From Glycomyces artemisiae (GTDB taxonomy: Bacteria > Actinomycetota > Actinomycetes > Mycobacteriales > Micromonosporaceae): DNA of 64,000 bases. The position numbers and the translations under genes were made by a program. Each line of letters starts with the position of its first letter. Position 1 is the stretch's first letter. Of the stretch, positions 20,701 to 29,447 are shown in pieces. The notes beneath the pieces were generated by a model. The model was not told where the DNA came from and did no database searches. It worked only from the letters and a program-made list of their open reading frames with translations. Location: positions 558,001-622,000 of the forward strand of contig NZ_PVTJ01000001.1 of assembly GCF_003002955.1 (NCBI RefSeq), in the 5' to 3' direction.

Positions 20701-21318
20701 GTGACCAAGCCGAAAGTGGTCCTCTTCGACTACGGCTCGGGCAATCTGCGCTCCGCGTTCCGGGCACTCGAACGCGCAGGCGGCGACGTCCAGCTTACGA
20801 GCGACCTCGACGCGGCCCGCCGCGCGGACGGGCTCGTCGTCCCGGGCGTCGGAGCCTACGCGGCCTGCATGGAAGGCGTCCTCAAGAGCGGCGTCGACGC
20901 CGTGATCCGCGAACGGGTCGCCGCCGATGCACCCGTGCTCGGCATCTGCGTCGGCGAGCAGGTCCTCTTCGCGGAGGGCATCGAGCACGGCGTGGAGACC
21001 GCCGGGGTCGGCGTCCTCGAAGGCCGCGTGGAGCTGCTCGACGCGCCGCGCATCCCGCACATGGGCTGGAACACCGTGCGCGCCGACGCCGGGATGCGCC
21101 TGTTCGCCGGGATCGGCCCCGAGGAGCGCTTCTACTTCGTGCACTCCTACGCCGCCAAGGCGAAGCCCGCGGGCTCGCTGGTCGCGGTGTGCGAGCACGG
21201 TGAGCCGTTCATCGCCGCAGTGGAGCGCGGTGCGCTCGCCGCCACCCAGTTCCACCCCGAGAAGTCCGGCGACGCCGGGTACGCACTGCTGACCAACTGG
21301 ATTCGAGGATTGTCATGA
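20701..21318 (+). CDS. hisH: HisH, glutamine amidotransferase subunit of IGP synthase
   Basis: Class I glutamine amidotransferase, 205 residues, that supplies ammonia to HisF. Family motifs: [17 protein letters not shown], the nucleophile Cys in GICVGEQ, and the His/Glu pair in [14 protein letters not shown] start after GGGGGAC. The partner hisF is not in the visible operon; RidA and an unrelated mutase follow hisA instead. Confidence 0.96.
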   Translation: MTKPKVVLFDYGSGNLRSAFRALERAGGDVQLTSDLDAARRADGLVVPGVGAYAACMEGVLKSGVDAVIRERVAADAPVLGICVGEQVLFAEGIEHGVETAGVGVLEGRVELLDAPRIPHMGWNTVRADAGMRLFAGIGPEERFYFVHSYAAKAKPAGSLVAVCEHGEPFIAAVERGALAATQFHPEKSGDAGYALLTNWIRGLS

Positions 21319-22043
21319 CCGAGCTCCAACTCCTGCCCGCCGTCGACGTCACCGGCGGCAAGGCCGTCCAGCTCGTCCAGGGCGTCGCGGGCTCGGGCAA
21401 GCAGTACGGCGACCCGCTGGAAGCGGCCCTCGAATGGCAGCGCCAGGGCGCCGAGTGGCTCCACCTCGTGGACCTCGACGCGGCCTTCGGGCGCGGCTCG
21501 AACCACGAGCTGCTCGCCCAGGTGGCCGCGAAGGTCGACATGCAGGTGGAGCTGTCCGGCGGCATCCGCGACGACGAGACCCTCAAGCGCGCCTTGGCCT
21601 CCGGGGTTCGCCGCGTCAACATCGGCACCGCCGCGCTCGAAGACCCCGAGTGGTGCGACCGCATCTGCGGCGAGTACGGCGACCGCGTCGCGATCGGCCT
21701 CGACGTCAAGGGCGGGCGCCTCGCCGCGCGCGGGTGGACCCGCGAGGGCGGCGAGCTGTTCGAGACTCTGGAGCGGCTGGAGCGCGCCGGGTGCGCGCGG
21801 TACGTGGTGACCGACGTGAACTCGGACGGGATGCTCTCGGGGCCGAACCTGGACCTGCTCCGCAGCGTCTGCGAGGCCACCGACAAGCCCGTGATCGCCT
21901 CCGGCGGGGTGTCCTCTCTGGACGACCTGCGGGCGCTGGCCGGGCTCGTGGACGCGGGCGTCGAGGGCGCGATCGTGGGAACGGCGCTGTACGAGCGTAA
22001 CTTCACGGTCGCTGAAGCGTTGAACCTCCTGAAGGGTATGTAG
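21315..22043 (+). CDS. priA: PriA-type HisA, phosphoribosyl isomerase A
   Basis: TIM-barrel isomerase of 242 residues acting on ProFAR in histidine synthesis and, in actinobacteria, also on PRA in tryptophan synthesis. Catalytic Asp residues are D11 (LLPAVDV) and D167 (VVTDVNSDG). Phosphate-binding motifs GGI (about 82-84) and [12 protein letters not shown] are present. Dual function is inferred from the actinobacterial context; a trpF gene search would decide. ATG overlaps the hisH stop. Confidence 0.92.
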   Translation: MTELQLLPAVDVTGGKAVQLVQGVAGSGKQYGDPLEAALEWQRQGAEWLHLVDLDAAFGRGSNHELLAQVAAKVDMQVELSGGIRDDETLKRALASGVRRVNIGTAALEDPEWCDRICGEYGDRVAIGLDVKGGRLAARGWTREGGELFETLERLERAGCARYVVTDVNSDGMLSGPNLDLLRSVCEATDKPVIASGGVSSLDDLRALAGLVDAGVEGAIVGTALYERNFTVAEALNLLKGM

Positions 22044-22060
22044 CTCAAGGGGAGGCGCGC

Positions 22061-22462
22061 ATGGCACTGGTCGAACGGGTTCCTGAGACCGGGCCGTGGG
22101 CGCAGCTCTACGGGTATTCGCGCGCCGTGGCCGTGGGCCCGCTCGTGGTCACGAGCGCGTGCACCGCCGACGTCGAGGCGCGGCCGCACCTGGAGGGCGA
22201 TCCCGCCGGGCAGGCCCGCGAGGCGTTCCGGACCGCGCTCGACGCGATGGTCCACGCGGGCGCCGGGGTCTCCGACGTCGTGCGCTCCCGCCTCTACGTG
22301 ACCGACCCGGCCCACGCCGACCCGGTGGGCCGGGTCCACGGCGAGTTCTTCGGCGTCGTCCTCCCTACGGCCACCGTCGTGATCGTGACGGGCCTGTTCC
22401 ACCCCGGCCAGCTCGTGGCCGTCGAGCTGGAGGCGTTCCGCGCCTGGCGCGACATCGACTAG
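22061..22462 (+). CDS. RidA/YjgF-family protein
   Basis: Protein of 133 residues with the RidA fold, a family of enamine/imine deaminases. Seen here are VGPLVVTSACTADVEA, QAREAFRTALDAMVHAGAG and the C-terminal TVVIVTGLFHPGQLVAVELEAFRA. The usual arginine that binds the substrate carboxylate in RidA proper is not obvious (the position reads in IVTGLF), so it may belong to a non-deaminase subgroup. It starts 17 bases after priA and is likely cotranscribed. Confidence 0.85.
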   Translation: MALVERVPETGPWAQLYGYSRAVAVGPLVVTSACTADVEARPHLEGDPAGQAREAFRTALDAMVHAGAGVSDVVRSRLYVTDPAHADPVGRVHGEFFGVVLPTATVVIVTGLFHPGQLVAVELEAFRAWRDID

Positions 22463-22560
22463 CCGCGAAGCGACCTCATGTTGCAGCGGGTGTCGGACCC
22501 TGCGCGTAGGGTTCAAAACAAGGGGACCCCCGGACGCCCGATTTGCGGAGACGCTCCCAG

Positions 22561-22589
22561 TTGATGTTGGATCATTTGGGGAGTTATGC
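22561..22589 (+). promoter_or_regulatory. Predicted promoter for the acyl-CoA mutase gene
   Basis: TTGATG, 17-base spacer, TTATGC. It lies 89 bases upstream of the GTG start in a 215-base gap with no other recognised feature. Confidence 0.45.
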
Positions 22590-22677
22590 CACCTGTCGGC
22601 TTAACGACCGTTCAGTAGTATTGGCTGTGAGTCCGACCGAAGGCTCGCCGTAGTCTCGCCAAAAGTGAGGTGTCACC

Positions 22678-24405
22678 GTGGACGCTGAAGAGATCGCCGA
22701 AGGCCGCGAGCGCTGGGCCAAGCGCTATGCCTCCGCCGCCAAACGCGACGCCGACTTCACGACCCTGTCGGGTCTCGAAGTCGAGCCCGTTTACGGACCG
22801 CCCGAAGGGGTCGACGACCCGCGGATGGGCCGCATCGGCTGGCCCGGCGAGTTCCCGTACACGCGCGGGCTCTACCCGACCGGCTACCGCGGCCGCCAGT
22901 GGACCATCCGGCAGTTCTCCGGTTTCGGCAACGCCGAGCAGACGAACGCCCGCTACAAGATGCTCCTCGGCGCGGGCGGCGGCGGCCTGTCCGTGGCGTT
23001 CGACATGCCCACGCTCATGGGCCGCGACTCCGACGAGCCCGCCTCCCTCGGGGAGGTCGGCCACTGCGGCGTCGCCATCGACTCCACCGCCGACATGGAC
23101 CGGCTCTTCGACGGGATCGGCCTCGGCGGCGTCACCACCTCGATGACCATCTCCGGGCCCGCGGTCCCGATCTTCTGCATGTACCTCGCCGCGGCCGAGC
23201 GCCAGGGGGTCGACCTCTCGACCCTCGACGGGACGCTCCAGACCGACATCCACAAGGAGTACATCGCGCAGAAGGAGTGGCTGTTCCCGCCCGAGCCGCA
23301 CCTGCGCCTCATCGGCGACCTCATGGCCTACTGCGCCGAGCACATCCCGCGCTACAAGCCGCTCTCGGTCTCCGGCTACCACATCCGCGAGGCCGGATCG
23401 ACTGCGGCGCAAGAACTCGCGTTCACCCTTGCCGACGGGTTCTCCTATGTGGAACTCGGTTTGTCGCGGGGCCTCGACGTGGACGTGTTCGCGCCGGGCC
23501 TGTCGTTCTTCTTCGACGCGCACATCGACTTCTTCGAGGAGGTCGCGAAGTTCCGCGCGGCCCGCCGCATCTGGGCCAAGTGGCTGCGCGACGTCTACGG
23601 TGCCGAGACCGAACGCGCGCAATGGCTCCGGTTCCACACCCAGACCGCCGGGGTCTCGCTGACCGCGCAGCAGCCGTACAACAACGTGGTGCGCACCGCC
23701 GTCGAGGCGCTCGCGGCCGTCATGGGCGGCACGAACTCCTTGCACACCAACGCGCTCGACGAGACGCTCGCGCTCCCCACCGACCAGGCCGCGGAGATCG
23801 CGCTGCGCACCCAGGCGGTGCTGCGCGACGAGACCGGCGTGACGAACGTGGCCGACCCGCTCGGCGGCTCCTGGTACGTCGAGGCGCTCACCGACAAGAT
23901 CGAGGCCGAGGCCGAGGACCTGTTCCTCCAGATCCTGGCTCTCGGCGGCGAGACCGGCGACAACGCGGCCGACGTGGCCCGCGAAGCGGCCGGACGCCAC
24001 GAGATCGGGCCCGTCACCTCCGGCATCCTCCGCGGCATCGAGGACGGGTGGTTCAATGCCCAGATCGCCGAATCGGCCTTCACGTACCAGCAGCAGCTCG
24101 AAGATGGCACGAAGCACATCGTGGGCGTCACCGAGCTGACGAACACCGTCACCGCCGACCTGGAGATCCTCCGCGTCTCCGGCGAGGTCGAGCAGGGCCA
24201 GAACGCGCTCCTCGCGGAGCGCCGTGCGGGCCGCGACAACGCCGCGGTCGAGCGGGCGCTCGCCGACATCGTCACGGCCGCAAGGGGGACCGCGAACCTC
24301 ATCGAGCCGATCCTCCAGGCGGCCCGCGTGGAGGCCACGCTCGGGGAGATCTGCGGGGCGCTGCGCGACGAATGGGGCGAATACCGGGAAAACGCTGCCA
24401 TTTAA
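22678..24405 (+). CDS. icmA: Acyl-CoA mutase large subunit, probable isobutyryl-CoA mutase IcmA
   Basis: Substrate-binding subunit of a coenzyme-B12 mutase, 575 residues. It has the TIM-barrel mutase domain but no C-terminal B12-binding DxHxxG domain, so it needs a separate small subunit, as IcmA needs IcmB. Two specificity positions are decisive: residue 80 is Phe (TIRQFSGFGNAEQTN) and residue 198 is Gln (KEYIAQKEW). Methylmalonyl-CoA mutases have Tyr and Arg there; isobutyryl-CoA mutase has F80 and Q198 at these same numbers. The likely reaction is isobutyryl-CoA to n-butyryl-CoA, linking valine breakdown with butyrate units. No small subunit or chaperone gene is adjacent. Confidence 0.85.
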   Translation: MDAEEIAEGRERWAKRYASAAKRDADFTTLSGLEVEPVYGPPEGVDDPRMGRIGWPGEFPYTRGLYPTGYRGRQWTIRQFSGFGNAEQTNARYKMLLGAGGGGLSVAFDMPTLMGRDSDEPASLGEVGHCGVAIDSTADMDRLFDGIGLGGVTTSMTISGPAVPIFCMYLAAAERQGVDLSTLDGTLQTDIHKEYIAQKEWLFPPEPHLRLIGDLMAYCAEHIPRYKPLSVSGYHIREAGSTAAQELAFTLADGFSYVELGLSRGLDVDVFAPGLSFFFDAHIDFFEEVAKFRAARRIWAKWLRDVYGAETERAQWLRFHTQTAGVSLTAQQPYNNVVRTAVEALAAVMGGTNSLHTNALDETLALPTDQAAEIALRTQAVLRDETGVTNVADPLGGSWYVEALTDKIEAEAEDLFLQILALGGETGDNAADVAREAAGRHEIGPVTSGILRGIEDGWFNAQIAESAFTYQQQLEDGTKHIVGVTELTNTVTADLEILRVSGEVEQGQNALLAERRAGRDNAAVERALADIVTAARGTANLIEPILQAARVEATLGEICGALRDEWGEYRENAAI

Positions 24406-24433
24406 CGCCTAACGCAATATTCATCCGGCGGCA

Positions 24434-24462
24434 TTGATCTTGCGCGCGAAACGGTGTAACAA
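24434..24462 (+). promoter_or_regulatory. Predicted housekeeping promoter of the sigma factor gene
   Basis: TTGATC, 17-base spacer, TAACAA. The expected transcript start is near 24469, which rules out the upstream ATG at 24462 as the sigma factor start. Confidence 0.55.
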
Positions 24463-24533
24463 TGGGGTGTCAAGTACCCATACGGGGCAACATGCTTCAA
24501 ACCGATGTCCATTGGGGGCAGGAGGGCGATCGC

Positions 24534-25337
24534 ATGGGAGACAACAACACCGAAAGCAAGCGGCGCGGCTCGGACGAGTACGGCCATCTGGCGCCGCTGT
24601 TCCGGGAGCTGGCCGGCCTCGACGCGGACGACCCGCGGCGGGCCGAGGTCAGGGAGCGGCTCGTCACCGGGCACCTCCCGCTCGCGGAGCACATCGCCCA
24701 GCGGTTCTCGGGCAAGGGGATCGCGAAGGACGATCTGGTGCAGGTCGCGTCCGTGGGCCTGATCCACGCGGTCGACCGCTTCGACCCCTATCAGGGGTCG
24801 GACTTCCTTTCCTACGCGGTGCCGACCGTGATGGGCGAGGTCAGAAGGCATTTCCGCGACACGAGCTGGCCAATGCGGGTCCCGCGGCGGCTCCAGGAGC
24901 TGCGGATCGCGGTGAACCGCGCGGGCGCGGAGCTGTCGCAGCGGCTGGGCCGACCGCCGAACGACGCCGAACTGGCCGACCACCTCGGCATCACCGAGAC
25001 GGAGGTCCAGGAGGGCTACGAGGCCAGACAGGCGTACCGGGCGGTCTCGCTCGACGAGGCGCCGTTCGCCGACGAGGACGCGCCGCGCATCGGCGACGCC
25101 ATCGGCGGCGAGGACGCCGCGCTCGGCCTGGTCGAGGACCACGAGTCGCTGGTGCCGCTCATCCAGGAGCTCCCGGAGCGGGAGCAGAGGATCCTGGCGC
25201 TGCGGTACTTCGGCGACATGACGCAGACGCAGATCGCCGAGGAGGTGGGGATCTCGCAGATGCACGTCTCGCGGCTCCTGCACCGCACGCTCGGCGAGCT
25301 CCGCGAGGGCCTGGAGCAGACCACCGAGACCGAATAG
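24534..25337 (+). CDS. SigB/SigF/SigG-family alternative sigma factor
   Basis: RNA polymerase sigma factor of 267 residues, group 3. Region 2 is clear: DDLVQVASVGLIHAVDRFDP then GSDFLSYAVPTVMGEVRRHF and RDTSWPMRVPRR. Region 3 includes LGRPPNDAELADHLGITETE. Region 4 carries the helix-turn-helix LPEREQRILALRYFGDMTQT then QIAEEVGISQMHVSRLL. ATG 24534 follows AGGAGGG with good spacing. No anti-sigma or anti-anti-sigma gene is adjacent. The stress-type neighbours and their GGGTA-type promoters fit its expected regulon. Confidence 0.93.
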   Translation: MGDNNTESKRRGSDEYGHLAPLFRELAGLDADDPRRAEVRERLVTGHLPLAEHIAQRFSGKGIAKDDLVQVASVGLIHAVDRFDPYQGSDFLSYAVPTVMGEVRRHFRDTSWPMRVPRRLQELRIAVNRAGAELSQRLGRPPNDAELADHLGITETEVQEGYEARQAYRAVSLDEAPFADEDAPRIGDAIGGEDAALGLVEDHESLVPLIQELPEREQRILALRYFGDMTQTQIAEEVGISQMHVSRLLHRTLGELREGLEQTTETE

Positions 25338-25349
25338 CTCTGAGAGAAC

Positions 25350-25377
25350 GGGGGCGGCGGAGCGATCCGCCGCCCCC
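25350..25377. terminator. Terminator between convergent sigma factor and hemerythrin genes
   Basis: Perfect 12-bp stem (GGGGGCGGCGGA / TCCGCCGCCCCC) with a GCGA tetraloop, only five bases from the hemerythrin-gene stop. Confidence 0.8.
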
Positions 25378-25381
25378 GCGC

Positions 25382-25948
25382 TCACACCTCCCGGTGCGCC
25401 AAGGTGTCGCGGATGTGGTCGACGAGCCCGATCCCGGGGCCGACGACGAGGTTCGCGGGCGTCGAGTCCGGCGCGTGCGGGTGCGGCCGGGTCGGCGCGA
25501 ACTCCTTGGCCGCGAGCATCTTGAACCCGATGTGCCGCCGCTCCTCGGCGTCGCAGGCCGCGGCGAGGCGGGGGAGGAGGTGCGCCTCCTCCTCGATGAT
25601 GTGGGCCCGGACCCCGGTGATGAGCCGCTCCAGGAGCGGCTCGAAGTCGAAGTCCGCGGGGCCGCGCTCGTCGAGGGCCTTCATGACCATCTCGGCCTCG
25701 CCGTAGACGGCCAGCTCGTGCTCGACGATCTCCTCGCCGTCGTCGAGGCGCTTGCGGATCACGGGGTGCGCGAACTGCTCCTGGACCACCGCGTGGCGCA
25801 CCAGGTTCGCGATGACGTGGTCGACGAGGGCCTTGCGCCCCACCGGTTCCGACGCGGTCGCTTCGAGTTCGGCGAAGGCCGCCTCGAACGCGCGGTGGTC
25901 GTCCTCGACGACGCGGATGAGATCGGTGTCCTGCTCGGTCTGGGGCAT
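25382..25948 (-). CDS. Hemerythrin HHE domain protein
   Basis: Protein of 188 residues. A four-helix bundle of the hemerythrin type with candidate diiron ligands at H18 (DDHRAF), in LVRHAVVQEQFAHP, in EHELAVYGE and in HIIEEEAHLLPRL. The C-terminal tail (about 150-188) is Pro/His rich. Such proteins sense or bind O2, NO or iron and are often in stress regulons. It is 102 bases downstream of the CBS gene and may be cotranscribed with it. Confidence 0.9.
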   Translation of the reverse strand: MPQTEQDTDLIRVVEDDHRAFEAAFAELEATASEPVGRKALVDHVIANLVRHAVVQEQFAHPVIRKRLDDGEEIVEHELAVYGEAEMVMKALDERGPADFDFEPLLERLITGVRAHIIEEEAHLLPRLAAACDAEERRHIGFKMLAAKEFAPTRPHPHAPDSTPANLVVGPGIGLVDHIRDTLAHREV

Positions 25949-26050
25949 CGCTGCCTCCTAGGGTGTCGGGGCGATTCGTTGTGGGGCAAGGTGTTCCGGG
26001 GCGCTGCGGGGGCGGGAGGGCCGCCGGACGGCGGCCCTCCTCGACCGGGT

Positions 26051-26467
26051 TCAGGAGCGGATCGACTCCACGAGTTCGCCGGTGACGGACTCGGGCATCC
26101 CGTGGGACAGGTCGGCGAGCGCGATGATGCCCACCAGCCGCCCCTGGTCGATCACGGGGATGCGGTGGATCTGGTGCTCCTTCATCTTCGCGATGGTGAT
26201 GTCGATGTCCTCGTTGGCGTCGGCGAGGATCAGGTGGCCCTGCGGGAGCCGGTCGACGGTGTACGTCGCGGCGTCCTCCCCGGCCGCCATGACGTTGATG
26301 ACCAGGTCGCGGTCGGTGACCATGCCCTTGATCTTCTCGTCCTCGGCGCCGCAGATCGGCAGCGCGCCGACGTTCAGCTCCATCATGAGGCGCGCCGCGT
26401 CTGCCGCGGTCTGGTCGCTCTTGACGCAGGTGCACCCGGTGTGCATGAGTTCGCGTGCGGTTGCCAT
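26051..26467 (-). CDS. CBS-domain pair protein
   Basis: Stand-alone Bateman module of 138 residues from the second ATG (26467). The first ATG (26476) stands too close to GGAG, so the second is preferred. The two CBS motifs are TAADAARLMMELNVGALPIC followed by GMVTDRDLVINVM, and DIDITIAKMKEHQIHRIPVI followed by GRLVGIIALADL. Such proteins bind adenine nucleotides. Similar proteins are found in the dormancy/hypoxia regulons of other actinobacteria. A GGGTA-type promoter lies upstream. Confidence 0.92.
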   Translation of the reverse strand: MATARELMHTGCTCVKSDQTAADAARLMMELNVGALPICGAEDEKIKGMVTDRDLVINVMAAGEDAATYTVDRLPQGHLILADANEDIDITIAKMKEHQIHRIPVIDQGRLVGIIALADLSHGMPESVTGELVESIRS

Positions 26468-26526
26468 GTGGCCCATCTCCTTCTTCGGGACCGCCCGAGT
26501 AGTGAATGTTCCTCGATTTTCTCCGT

Positions 26527-26551
26527 TTACCCGCCTCCCCGGGCCATAAGC
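26527..26551 (-). promoter_or_regulatory. Candidate SigB/SigF-type promoter upstream of the CBS gene
   Basis: On the minus strand: GCTT, 15-base spacer, GGGTAA, a fit to the actinobacterial GNTT-N14-16-GGGTAY pattern except for the last base. It lies 60 bases before the chosen ATG. Confidence 0.5.
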
Positions 26552-26557
26552 GCCGAA

Positions 26558-28399
26558 TCAGGCGAGGAGCCGCTGCGCGGCGTGCGCGATCGCGGCGGCG
26601 TCGATCCCCGCCGCGGCGAGCTGCTCGGCCGGCCCGGCCGACCCGGGCATGCCGTGGACGGCGAGCTTCTTGAACCGCACGTCCGGGATGCGCCCGGCGA
26701 CGGCGTCGAGGACCGCGTCCCCGAGGCCCCCGACCGGCCGGTGGTCCTCCACCGTGAGGATCCGCCCGGTGTCGGCGGCGGCCTGCCGGACCGCGGCCGC
26801 GTCCAAGGGCTTCACCGAGTACGCGTCGATGACCCGGACCGGCACCCCGTCCTTGAGGAGCCGCTCGGCGGCGCTGAGCGCCTCGGGCACCGTGACCCCT
26901 GCGGCGACGATCGCGAGCCGGTCGTGCGGCGACGACAGGAGCGTCTTGGACCCGCCCACCGGGAACGTCTCGTCGGACCGGTAGATCACCGGCGTCTCCC
27001 CGCGGGTGGTCCGCAGGTAGCTGATGCCCGGCACGTCGGCCATGGTCGCCGTCAGGTGCGCGGCCTGGTTCGCGTCGCACGGGTACAGGACCACGCTGCG
27101 CCACAGGGCCCGCATCATCGCGAGGTCTTCGAGCCCCATCTGGCTCGGGCCGTCGCGGCCGATCGACACGCCCGCGTGCGACCCGACGATCCGCAGGTCG
27201 GTGCCGCTGATCGCGGCCATCCGCAGGAAGTCGTGCGCGCGGGTCAGGAACGCCGCGAACGTCGCCGCGTACGGCACCCACCCCTGCGTACGCAGGCCCA
27301 CCGCCGTGCCGATCATCTGCTGCTCGGCGATGTAGCACTCCACGAACCGGTTCGGGAACGCCTCCGCGAACGCGGCCGTGCGCGTGGAGTCGGCGACCTC
27401 CCCGTCGACCACGACCACGTCGGGATCGGCTTCGCCGACGGCCATGAGCGCCTCCCCGAAGCCGTCGCGGGTCGCGGCCATCGTCCCGACCGGGTACGAC
27501 GGCAGGTGCAGCTGCGACCGCTCGCCGCGCTGGCGCGGCTCGGTGGACCTCGGCGGGCTCACTTCGACGTGTGCGGAGCGCACCCCGCCGAGCTCGACCA
27601 CGGCCTTCTCGGACTCCTGGAGCGGCTTGCCGTGCAGGCCCTCCTTGTCCTCGGCCGCGGCCACGCCCTTGCCCTTGCGGGTGCGCGCGATGATCGCGGT
27701 CGGGCGCGAGTGCTCCTCCTCAGCGGCGGCGAGCGCCTGGTCGATCGCGGCCGGGTCGTGGCCGTCGATCTCGACCGTGTGCCACCCGAAGCAGCCGATC
27801 CGCGTCGCGTACGCCGTCGTGTCCCACTCGTACCTCGTGGGCCCGCGCTGCCCGAGCCGGTTGACGTCGACGATCGCGCACAGGTTCCCCAGGCCCAGGT
27901 CCGCGGCGGCGGCGAACGCCTCCCACATGGAGCCCTCGGCCAGTTCGCCGTCCCCGCACAGCACCCACACGCGCGCGGGCGAGCCGCCCAGGCGCGCGCC
28001 GAGCGCCATCCCGACGCCGATCGGCAGGCCCTGCCCGAGCGACCCGGTGGCGACGTCGACCCACGGCAGTCGCGGCGTCGGGTGCCCCTCCAGGTCCGAG
28101 CCGAGCCGCCGGTACGTCATGAGGTGCTCCTCGTCGATCGCGCCGACCGCGCGGAGCATCGCGTACAGCAGCGGCGACGCGTGGCCCTTGGAGAACACGA
28201 GCCGGTCGTTCCCGGCCCGGTGCGGGTGCGCGAAGTCGTAGTGCAGGTGGCCCTCCAACAGGCCCGCCATGAGGTCGGCCGCCGACATCGAGGACGTCGG
28301 GTGCCCCGACCCCGCCTGCGCCGAGACCCGCACCGCGTCCACCCGCAGCTGCTGGGCCAGCTCCTCCAGCCCGGAGATCCGTTCGTCGATGACGCCCAT
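26558..28399 (-). CDS. Transketolase, short single-chain (animal/TKTL-like) form
   Basis: Thiamine-diphosphate enzyme of the pentose phosphate pathway, 613 residues, shorter than the roughly 650-700-residue housekeeping bacterial form. The N-terminal part has GSGHPTSSMSAADLMAGLL, FSKGHASPLLYAML and the TPP/metal motif GDGELAEGSMWEAF then VDVNRLGQ. The pyrimidine domain has the catalytic Glu in CYIAEQQMIGTAVGL. The C-terminal domain follows (VIDAYSVKPLD). ATG 28399 follows GGAGGGGAC; an upstream open frame is spurious. It sits in the stress block with its own GGGTA-type promoter, so it is likely a stress isozyme. Confidence 0.92.
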   Translation of the reverse strand: MGVIDERISGLEELAQQLRVDAVRVSAQAGSGHPTSSMSAADLMAGLLEGHLHYDFAHPHRAGNDRLVFSKGHASPLLYAMLRAVGAIDEEHLMTYRRLGSDLEGHPTPRLPWVDVATGSLGQGLPIGVGMALGARLGGSPARVWVLCGDGELAEGSMWEAFAAAADLGLGNLCAIVDVNRLGQRGPTRYEWDTTAYATRIGCFGWHTVEIDGHDPAAIDQALAAAEEEHSRPTAIIARTRKGKGVAAAEDKEGLHGKPLQESEKAVVELGGVRSAHVEVSPPRSTEPRQRGERSQLHLPSYPVGTMAATRDGFGEALMAVGEADPDVVVVDGEVADSTRTAAFAEAFPNRFVECYIAEQQMIGTAVGLRTQGWVPYAATFAAFLTRAHDFLRMAAISGTDLRIVGSHAGVSIGRDGPSQMGLEDLAMMRALWRSVVLYPCDANQAAHLTATMADVPGISYLRTTRGETPVIYRSDETFPVGGSKTLLSSPHDRLAIVAAGVTVPEALSAAERLLKDGVPVRVIDAYSVKPLDAAAVRQAAADTGRILTVEDHRPVGGLGDAVLDAVAGRIPDVRFKKLAVHGMPGSAGPAEQLAAAGIDAAAIAHAAQRLLA

Positions 28400-28431
28400 C
28401 CTGTCCCCTCCGATCACTGAGTCCTCTGCGG

Positions 28432-28456
28432 CTACCCGCAGCCCCGGCCGCAAAAC
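28432..28456 (-). promoter_or_regulatory. SigB/SigF-type promoter of the transketolase gene
   Basis: On the minus strand: GTTT, 15-base spacer, GGGTAG. This is the best match in the window to the SigB/SigF consensus. It ends about 33 bases before the ATG. Confidence 0.6.
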
Positions 28457-28459
28457 CGC

Positions 28460-28484
28460 GTGTCGCCGCCGCGGCGACGGGTAC
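28460..28484 (+). promoter_or_regulatory. Candidate divergent SigB/SigF-type promoter of the DUF4383 gene
   Basis: On the plus strand: GTGT, 15-base spacer, GGGTAC. The -10 fits fully and the -35 partly. It is back to back with the transketolase promoter. Confidence 0.4.
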
Positions 28485-28516
28485 CCGGAACGCACCCGAA
28501 AGGAGAGGAGCACGCC

Positions 28517-29035
28517 ATGAACTCGCGACCGATGTCGACCACCGGCCACCACTGGTGGGAGGCCGAACGGCGGCGCACGACCGCCGTCCAGGAGGGCCTG
28601 AACGCCGTCTCGTGGGTCCTCCTGCTCATGGGCGTCGCCGGGTTCATCCCGGCGCTCACCACCGATTTCTCCAGGATCGCGTTCGCCGGGGACTCGCAGA
28701 CCGAGCTGTTCGGCGTCTTCGCGATCTCCGTCCTCGCGAACCTGCTCTACCTCGCGGCCGGCGTCGCCGGCCTCATCATGTCCTGGATGGCCGCGTACGC
28801 GCGCCGGTTCCTCCTCGGCGGCGGCGTCCTGTTCGCCGTCCTGGGGCTCATCGGCCTCTTCGCCTCCGGGATCGGCGGCTTCCTGCCGTGGAACGGCGCC
28901 TCCGCGCTGCTCCAACTGGGCCTGGGCGTCCTCATGATCGTCCTCGGCCTGGTCCTGCACCGCCGCCTCCCGCGCGAGAGCGAGGCCCGCACCGACGGCG
29001 ACTTCGGCGAGACGAACCGCGGCGCCGCCCGCTAG
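28517..29035 (+). CDS. DUF4383-type four-helix membrane protein
   Basis: Protein of 172 residues, ATG after GGAGAGGAG. Four hydrophobic segments (about 30-50, 68-90, 93-115, 122-145) with the motif NLLYLAAGVAGLIMSW typical of DUF4383 proteins, and charged ends. Function unknown. It is divergent from the transketolase gene and heads a run of four plus-strand genes likely under stress control. Confidence 0.75.
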   Translation: MNSRPMSTTGHHWWEAERRRTTAVQEGLNAVSWVLLLMGVAGFIPALTTDFSRIAFAGDSQTELFGVFAISVLANLLYLAAGVAGLIMSWMAAYARRFLLGGGVLFAVLGLIGLFASGIGGFLPWNGASALLQLGLGVLMIVLGLVLHRRLPRESEARTDGDFGETNRGAAR

Positions 29036-29037
29036 CG

Positions 29038-29069
29038 GGGGTTTCCGGCCCCGCCGGGCCGGGAACCCC
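29038..29069 (+). terminator. Hairpin between DUF4383 and the next gene
   Basis: Arms of 14 bases (GGGGTTTCCGGCCC / GGGCCGGGAACCCC) with one mismatch and a four-base loop, two bases after the stop. Confidence 0.6.
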
Positions 29070-29110
29070 GTCCTCATCGGAACGGCCGCGAACCTCGGAG
29101 GTGACAGGCC

Positions 29111-29443
29111 ATGCCGCAGCAGCAGTGGACGAAGAAGGAAGAGCGCCAGTACCGGAAGATCCGCGACAGCGCGGAGGACCGGGGCGAGAGCGAGGACCGC
29201 GCCGAGGAGATCGCCGCGCGCACGGTCAACAAGCAGCGCGCCCGCGAAGGCAAGACGAAGACCGCGAGCCGCACCTCGACCGAGGACATGTCCTCGTCCA
29301 AGCGCGGCGGCCAGCGCTCGCACTCCGGGCCCAAGGGCCGCACCAAGGACCAGCTCTACGAGGAGGCCCGCAAGAAGAACGTCAAGGGCCGCTCGAAGAT
29401 GAACAAGGCCCAGCTCAAGCGGGCCGTGGACCGCAAGGGGTGA
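29111..29443 (+). CDS. Small basic protein of the 'plasmid stabilization'-annotated family
   Basis: Protein of 110 residues, highly charged, predicted soluble and largely helical or disordered. N-terminal WTKKEERQYRKIRDSAEDRG and EEIAARTVNKQRA are followed by a Ser/Thr/Gly middle (TSTEDMSSSKRGGQRS). The C-terminal segment TKDQLYEEARKKNVKGRSKM then NKAQLKRAV resembles a Rho-N/SAP-type helix-extended-loop-helix nucleic-acid motif. The 'plasmid stabilization' label in databases has no clear experimental basis; a DNA/RNA-binding stress role is inference. Confidence 0.75.
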   Translation: MPQQQWTKKEERQYRKIRDSAEDRGESEDRAEEIAARTVNKQRAREGKTKTASRTSTEDMSSSKRGGQRSHSGPKGRTKDQLYEEARKKNVKGRSKMNKAQLKRAVDRKG

Positions 29444-29447
29444 CGAC

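Noticed and set aside
20532..22462. A lost hisF as evidence of histidine auxotrophy
   Set aside because: hisF and hisI may lie elsewhere; their absence from this window proves nothing.
24462..24533. Upstream ATG adding 24 residues to the sigma factor
   Set aside because: It lies at the -10 element of a TTGATC-N17-TAACAA promoter; ATG 24534 has a proper AGGAGG.
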